From NCBI GenBank assembly GCA_016801885.1, contig CM028889.1, forward strand, positions 7,047,501 to 7,111,500: a stretch of 64,000 bases of DNA, written 5' to 3'. Shown here in pieces: positions 57,023 to 64,000 of this stretch. Both the position numbers and the translations under genes were made by a program. The notes below the pieces were generated by a model, which saw nothing but the letters and a program-made list of their open reading frames with translations, was not told the DNA's origin and searched no databases. The first letter of the stretch is position 1, and each line of letters begins with the position of its first letter. This DNA comes from Toxotes chatareus (Eukaryota; Chordata; Actinopteri; Toxotidae).

Positions 57023-58930
57023 GTGAGGTATATATCTCTGGCATCTAATTATTATTACTGACTCATCCCAAATGTATAAAAGGGAAAATACAATTATTTC
57101 TTCATTTATATGGAGAGTGTTGCAAGAAAGTTGTTGCATTTCTGTTTGTGGAGATAAAACTACTTTGGGCTTTTTTAAAAATTCTATATTATAATTTGTA
57201 TAAATGTAAGTTTCATCAAACATGCCGCTGTTTGCTGCATATGGTGCTGCATGTCTCCTCATCTTACTCACAAAACAAGATAAAAGGATGAAATCTTTCC
57301 AGAGTTATATCTCAGGAAGCTATGCACTCTGTGGCATCAGTCTAAATGTTAGCAGATATCCTGGTAAAAGATATTGGGTGTGATCATTCCAGGCGCTATT
57401 AAGAGTCTTTATGCCTGCTCATTAACCCAGAAAAACAACCAACAGGTGTTCAACAGGCCCATTTGTGCAGCAAGGAATTGGTTGTTGAGGCGGTGCTTGT
57501 CATCAAATATCCATAGTTGTCATACAGAGCAGTTGACAGCAAAATGATTCCCATTTTATGTAAATTCCAAATTAGATATATCATTTTGAAAGTCGATCAT
57601 TCAAGATCATACATGACTGATGACACACATTAAGAGAAAATTATAGCACTTCTTAACCAAAGGCAGATAACATAAGTACTTTGTTGACAAAATTAGTTTT
57701 GCAGCACTTCCACACAGAATTAATGACTGTTTTGGTGGTCGCCACTGGCGAATGTTACAGCACAGCGGAGTCCAATCATGTGCTATGGACTGAGAGGTTT
57801 TCCTTCCGAACAATCATGACACCAGGTGATTTCACTGATTAGTTGTTCCCTTGTTCCTTGAAGATGTAGTAAGTTAATCAGTGAAACAACAAAAGTTGAT
57901 ATCCTTGGCTGAAGAACAGCTTTTTAGAGTCTCACAATCCAAAGCACATTATTAAAAAAAAGCAAAAAAAAAAAAAAAAAAAAGCTGTGATTTTGTTTTG
58001 TCACATCACATTATCAAACAGCAACACAAAGTGTGGCAGATTGTGAGGTAAAGCTTCTTCTTGATGAGAATTAGTTGTCTTTTTTATACATCAATGGTTG
58101 TATTTGGGTTGTAATTGGCAAATCTAACTATTCAGTATGGATGTTTTTTCCCCCTCAGGTAAGACTGGTTTCCAGCTGGCTGATGCTTGACTGAGGAAAA
58201 TGTGACATTTAGAGAAAATAGTGTGAAAGCATCTAACTGCTTCCCTCTGATGCTGCAAAGCACTTAGGATTCATGGTTTTCTCCACTTTACTTCTTCATC
58301 CTTGTAATTACCGTGCTCAAATCATACCTGCATTTTTAGAGGGTTTACTACATTTTATCTGAAACATCTGCCAAGGAAACTATCCATAACTCCATGTAAT
58401 TTTTTTATCATTATTTCATTTACTATAAGTGACTCCAAGTGGTCAGAGACATGTTTGTAAGTTTAGCACTCATGTCAGAATCAAAACAGATTTCTTCTAC
58501 TGCTCTGTCTTTCCCCTCACCAGGTGAACAGCTACCATCAGTAATAGCTTTCATATCTAAAGGTCACTGACATCACACAATTATAATATAACAAGGCCTT
58601 GACTAAAAGCTTCTCATCTCCGCACACATGTCCCTACATGTGTCTTCAAAGAGCATTTTTGAAGTGGATGTAAAGAAGCAGTGAGTGCATGGTGCAACAC
58701 ATCTCAAAGAGCTGCTTCTGAAACACCAACAGTGAAATCTGGCATTTTGATGGACATTGCTGTCAGAGTAGAGCCAAGAGTCTTACAAAGACAATTGAAA
58801 GCAAAGTTTTAAACATAAAATGACAGTGTTCTAAAAGGTGCACAGCCACCAACAGCAACCCACCACATGTTGCAACAGGAATGAACACACTTCAGCTTTA
58901 TAGCAGTATGTTGGCGTCAGAGTCATGAGA

Positions 58931-58952
58931 TGCACCTGGTGCACCAGGTGCA
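58931..58952. promoter_or_regulatory. Perfect 22-base palindrome made of two E-boxes
   Basis: The sequence is its own reverse complement over 22 bases, each half reading tgcacctggtg. It contains CACCTG (58933-58938) and CAGGTG (58945-58950), the E-box variants bound by Snail/ZEB-type zinc-finger factors and some bHLH factors. The symmetry and sites are seen directly; a regulatory role is inferred. Confidence 0.35.
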
Positions 58953-59028
58953 ATGAGGAGCACAGTGATTAGAAAGTGGTTTCTGTTTGTTTGAGAAGAA
59001 TTCCTGCTTGTTTACAGGAGGCAGTAAA

Positions 59029-59050
59029 AAAAATAAATAAATAAATAAAT
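59029..59050 (+). repeat. (AAAT)n short tandem repeat
   Basis: About four to five AAAT units follow an A-run and precede a T-run. Confidence 0.9.
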
Positions 59051-62000
59051 TTTTTAGTGCTTCCTGACTGAAGTATCATGACACATCATCAGGTTTTCAT
59101 TATTAATTTGTGACTACCAACAGCAGGCCCATATGGATTTTCCATTTGCGATTTACAGTTGCACCAGTCTTGGTATGCTGTGTCTTACACAAAGGTCATA
59201 CAAAAATCTATAAGATCAGGTGTATTGATTTAAAAGTCATAGCTGTCATCTTCTAATCAAAATTCAGCTGAACGGTCATGCAAAAAAAACCCATAATGTA
59301 TGTGTAAACTTGAGAATATGCTGTATTTAAATGTTAGCTTTATTTAGTTTGTTTTTCTCTAAAATTTTGACTTTTTGAAAGAATAGTTGTGCACTTTATA
59401 AACTGAATTTACTTGAGCTGTGAATGCAAATTCAAATCTTAATGGGGGGGTGTAATTCTGGCTGCTCAGACCTCTGCTCAGGTCTGCTCAAGTGGTCAAA
59501 GATGAGTTCACCCTAATATAAGCAGTTATGTTTTCATTAAAATATTGTGCAGGTTTCATGTGAGTTTATGAAAATGTGATAAAATCAAATATGGGTCAGT
59601 GCATATTATAATTTACCACCATTAAATGTGGTAAATCATGTCATATCATTAATGTTTTCCTCTAAGATTTCATTTGTGAGATTTAAATAAATTGGTCTTC
59701 TGATCCATTTGGTGACCAGCAACACAGGTCTCTCTCCTGTTTTGTTGCACCTGAGAGGAGGTTTAATCAGACAAGTTACCACAGGTGTGCCGGAGCTAAG
59801 TGACAAATTGATTCTCACACTACTACTTTTCAGAAAAATGTTAATGCAGATGGTGCCCTGGTACCTTTCTTTATTTATTTTTAAATCCAAACTTTGAAAC
59901 AACAAAAATATATTTTAAAAAACCCTGAAAGAAACATTTAAGCCTGTATTTTCTTGTTCAGGCTTTTACTTGACCTTCACTAAATTGATACTGTTCTTGT
60001 AGAGTGTGCTGTGACCTTTTGATACATTGCTGTCATTCAGAAGATGTGTGAGTAACAAGAAAATGGACACACAACAAACGTCTTTAGCTTCATTTAAAAG
60101 ACTTATGGTTGTCTGCGTGTGTGCCTATGTGTGTGTGAGGTTGCTGGAACATCTAAACAAAGCAATATAAGCTCTTTTCCTTCATTTATTTGGGCACCAT
60201 GAAGATTTACTTTTGTGATTAATTATTGTACCGTTCAGATTTCCACACTATCAAAGATACTATTAAGAAAAAAAAAATCTAAATGAGAAAGGAAGGCTTT
60301 TTTTTTTTTTTTTTTTACCATATTGCAACTATGCATGAATGATTTATGCTTTCCCCCTTCTTTGATGGAAGATAAAGGTTTCACCAAAAAAAGTAATAAA
60401 AAAAAAGACATACACACATATACAATTTCATAGTAGTTATCTGTAGTACATTAGAGAATTCCCAAATAAACTTCTCCAGGGATACCAAAGGTCCCTAGAC
60501 ATAACAGTCAGAGTCACTGATCCATATCAAATAATTTCAAACTGAGTTTCATATCTGTCCTCTGTGATTTGAAGACATCTGGATGTTTATTTGCTTGTCA
60601 CTTTATTTCTGCCTGATATTCTGTCTTTGTTAACTTTCTTGTGTTTTTGGTGTAGCTGTGCAGGACGGCGTACCCAGCCAACCCACTCTGTATAAATACA
60701 GGTTGAACAGTCAAACTAATGTGTTAAACAGACGCTTAATGTGTCTCAGTTCAGAAGCTGGATCCCTCTTTACACCTGGCATTAACTTGATCTGTATATT
60801 CCATATCTATAAGGAAAAAGCATAATACTGTAAAATGTAAATGCTTGCAAAATGCATTGTGATTGGATTAGTGGAGGTTATGATCAGCATTGTGATCAGT
60901 GATCAGCCAAGTGTAAATGTAATCTGTGCCGTGTGACCACATCTTTATGAAAAAATCCACCCAGCAAGTTGAAAGGTCACCTCTTCTTTTCTATCTTAAG
61001 CTGAGCAGCAAAAGCTACAAGTAGTAGCAGCAGGTATCAAGCCTTTCCTCATAAAAAGTGATTTTAAGAAAGAATGATGCCTGTTCATTGCATTGCTTCC
61101 CTTGATCTGGGACACACCAGATTAGGTGAAGCAATTCTTGTTAACAGGTCCGTTAGTCCATTGTAAGGAGGGAACATATTATGACTGCTGAGCTGATTAT
61201 GAATATGATTTTACTGTAGAGTGATGACTGATCAGAGCATTTGGACTTAGTCTTAAGTCTTCAGATCCAGTTGATGCAAGACGTTCTCATAAAGATTTCT
61301 TTCGATATTTGTGAGTGACACTGGCAACCAATACCGTTTCTTGTGTTGCCTGAGGGAGACATATTGCCAAATGAAAAGCTTCAGCTGAAGATTGCTTTGT
61401 CTTACAAAGTTCATACACCTCCCATTCCTTTGGTAGGCTATACAAACCTATATCTCTTCATCCATGACCTCACCATGTCCATGTTTGTTTTGGTATAAGA
61501 GCATACAGGGCCATACACAGGGTCATACAGGACTAGCTGTTCATTGTGCTGTCTATTGTATTTTGGTTCACTAGACATCTTTTCAAGCTGGTGGAAACAT
61601 TCTTCATGTGTTAATTTATCCAGTCTTTTTAGGTTTCAGCTCGTTTTCAGGTTTGTCCCAAATTTAATTTGCATGTTAAAATTTGATCACGATGCGGGCA
61701 GGATCGAGATAACAAGGTACACTTCATAATACCAGGTGTAAATGTAAAGGCCCATGGGTCAGATACAGATCAGATGTCTCAATAGGGTAAAAATGCTCTG
61801 ACTACTAGGATGAACCTTCACCTTCTCCCAAAATGAAGTGGTCCAGCATCACCAAAACCTGTAGAAAGTATGTATTCTGTTTTTTGTTTACCTGTAAATA
61901 AAGTTAAAAGTTAAAATAACAATGATAATAATTCAACACATTTTTTTTTCAGATATTTAACAACTGTTAAGTTAGTGTTTCCTACTAAGTCTTAAGAACC

Positions 62001-62461
62001 CAATGTGACCATGCACTCTTCAACAACCTTCAAAACTGGTTTACAGTATATGAGGGAAAAATTCTGAGTTAAGCTGTTATTTGAACTACTTTTTGTTGAG
62101 GAGCTTTGGGAATCTCAGCTGGTGTTGTGATATAACAAAAATCAGCTCTCCCACACTGGCCTAAGAGATGCTCTTCAGTTTGCTTAAAGTTTAATCATTA
62201 AGATTTTATTATCTGCTCCCATTTCGTGTTTGAAAGGAGTTTCACTGCTATTTTTCATGACACCAAAAGACTGTTAGAAAGAAATTAGGAATTTTAAACA
62301 CATGGGAGCTGAAGTAAATTTGTGGGGGGAGTATACAACTAATACTCTTAACTCGTGAGGAACTACCAGAAGCACTTAATGCAACGCTGACAGCCGACCG
62401 AGAGTCTATCAAAGTCAGACACAGATGATGAGTATGACAGTAGCTGGTGAGCTGCAGTTTT

Positions 62462-62484
62462 GACTCACTCCTCAGGAGTGAGTC
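62462..62484. repeat. Perfect 11-base-arm palindrome with an AP-1-like site
   Basis: Arms gactcactcct and aggagtgagtc flank a single C. The left arm, with the preceding T, contains TGACTCA (62461-62467), a full AP-1 consensus; the right side has TGAGTC followed by G, so only the left site is complete. A function is not shown. Confidence 0.9.
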
Positions 62485-64000
62485 GACACTTCCACCGAGT
62501 GATTTATTCTGTCTCAAATGATGCAGAAAATTACTTCATCAGAGCCCCCGTGTTAAATGCTTGTTTGTTGTTTGTGCTGCTGTTTTGAATTGCAGTCATG
62601 ATGGGAAGTTTGTGGTACCATTTACAGCAAACCAAATGTGTTTTCCAAACAGACACTTAACACACTTTTCCACCAGTCTTGTCTTGCTCTATGTATCTTA
62701 CTTGCAAGTTACTTTTTATTGCAATTAATATTTCTTTTCCCTTTTTAAACATTATTTATGGCGTCTTAGAGAGCCATGCCAGTTGTTTCTGCTTATAGTT
62801 ACCCACCTTCATTTCATTCTCAGCTCATCTTCTGTGCTATGGTACTGCTGTTAATGTAAAACATTAAGCTCTTGGGAAGAACAGATAATACCAATGCAAT
62901 GGCAAATAGGAAAGGGAAAAAATGCAGTATTCTTATTTCTAACCCTGTAAGATTACAGTAATATACTTATAAATAGTTTTCCCAAATACATTTTGGAAAA
63001 AAGATAATTGCTGCCTCAGTGTTATTAGGTTGGGGCTACTAAAACATTTTGGTTTAGGTTAGGGAAACCTTATGAGGCATGCATTGACAGTCAAAATTAT
63101 GCAGATACATCCGGTATGAACATTTTGTGACTTTTGATACATCAAAAAAAGAAAAAACTTTTTTTTTTTTTTATGGGAGTTTTAGGTTTTAGGGAACAGG
63201 GTGCAACTTTGTACATTTAATTGTTATTGGTGAGATAGCAATACCTGTAAAAACTAAGATGTTAAACCACTGAACCACATAAAAAGCAAGAGCAAGCTCT
63301 TTAAAGAATAAAGACAGACAAATGAAACTGTGTCTCCCTTTAGGACAAGAAGCCATATTTTCAACTGCCAGTTCTGCCACTTATAAGAGTTTACCCTGAA
63401 GAATTTTAATAAAATCTTCTCTGGGAAGGAAAAAGCTGAGTTTTTGAGTAAATCTGGGTACATTTTATTATTTAATTTTATGGGCATTCTGTAAGAAAAT
63501 AATGTCTCTCTACAGCAACAGTGGTCAACAGGGAAATTTCTTTCTCTCTGTACATCTTCTTATTGTAATCCCATTTTATTCTGTGAATTTATTGCTTGAC
63601 CCATAAATGACCCTGGATGCAACTCCTAAAGAGCCTTTTTACAGTCTCTGGCAATTTCTAGTTTGCATTTTCTCTTCTACTTCCTCATTATAGTCCATAA
63701 GAAAATGAATACTATGAATGCATGTTTTGGATAATTGTACTAAATGCAATTCATCTGTAGAGGACAGCTGATCCCCAGCTCGACCCTGAATTTGATTCAG
63801 ATTCTGTTCCCTATAGCTCAGACAAAATATTTTTAGATGATTGTTCATATTTATTTTCACCTGAGTAAACATGGATGTGTTTTGACTCTTTTGAATCAGG
63901 ATGGAGATACTGCTGCAAGGTACAGTCGGCATGCTTTCTGTCTCTGTCCGCCATTTCTCGCACGTACCTTAGACCCATAAATGTCCTCTCCATTTTCTGT

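Larger units (their letters stand above)
57023..64000. other. Unique non-coding sequence, no gene recognised
   Basis: No gene or clear transposon was seen in these 7 kb. It contains an A-run at 57964-57983, an (AAAT)n run at about 59029-59050, a T-run at 60298-60316 and another at about 63160-63172. Two perfect palindromes are listed separately. A weak tail-like string, 'tttacctgtaaataaagtt' at about 61887-61905, recalls the LINE tail at 9020-9095, but nothing around it supports a LINE. Confidence 0.4.

Noticed and set aside
61880..61915. A LINE-tail-like string (tacctgtaaataaagtt).
   Set aside because: Only a short match, with bases missing from the tail signature and no LINE sequence upstream.
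1..64000. CRISPR arrays, operons, phage or plasmid genes, rRNA and free tRNA genes.
   Set aside because: No regularly spaced identical repeats with unique spacers, no dense coding and no rRNA or intact tRNA cloverleaf were seen. Base composition and repeat content are those of a fish nuclear genome.

Overview
The window looks like nuclear DNA from a ray-finned fish, most likely a percomorph teleost. The evidence is the combination of degenerate fish-type mobile elements (a Rex1-type LINE, another LINE with the teleost-style 3' tail ending in ACCTGGTTAAATAAAGG, a Tc1-like transposon, tRNA-derived SINEs, an LTR carrying its own TATA box and AATAAA), many (CA)n/(GT)n, (ATT)n and homopolymer tracts, AT-rich base composition, and the absence of any convincing protein-coding gene. 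It is best read as intergenic or long-intron sequence. All open frames are short and fall in repeats, low-complexity tracts or unique non-coding sequence. No family assignment was checked by a database search; all rest on recognition of sequence signatures.

Layout. Positions 1-8200 hold a LINE/SINE tail fragment (648-765, minus), two head-to-head copies of one dispersed repeat (4770-4985 minus, 5015-5425 plus), an (ATT)n microsatellite and a (GT)n tract. Positions 8215-11062 hold relics of two different LINEs. A 1.8-kb foldback element with arms of about 0.55 kb lies at 16234-18024. A pyrimidine-rich tract of about 0.77 kb lies at 21175-21940. A dead Tc1-like element lies at 25827-26766. The stretch 26767-35464 is mostly unique sequence with several short symmetrical motifs, including a homeodomain-site-rich inverted repeat (33407-33470) and a DR1 nuclear-receptor-like motif. 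A SINE body fragment lies at 35465-35612, a CTCF-like motif cluster at 36355-36416, and a solo LTR with a 5-bp target duplication at 37714-38368. A minus-strand SINE relic lies at 42036-42178, a minus-strand LINE tail at 51431-51525, and a SINE with visible A and B boxes at 55877-56110. One weak candidate exon lies at 56832-57022. The rest, to 64000, is unique non-coding sequence with homopolymer runs and short perfect palindromes.

Nothing here forms an operon or pathway. No CRISPR array, rRNA, free-standing tRNA gene or bacterial-type gene was seen. The most unusual items are the long foldback element, the pyrimidine tract, the head-to-head repeat pair, the candidate CTCF-like cluster and the inverted repeat enclosing three TTAATG-type sites. 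None can be called a new system from sequence alone.
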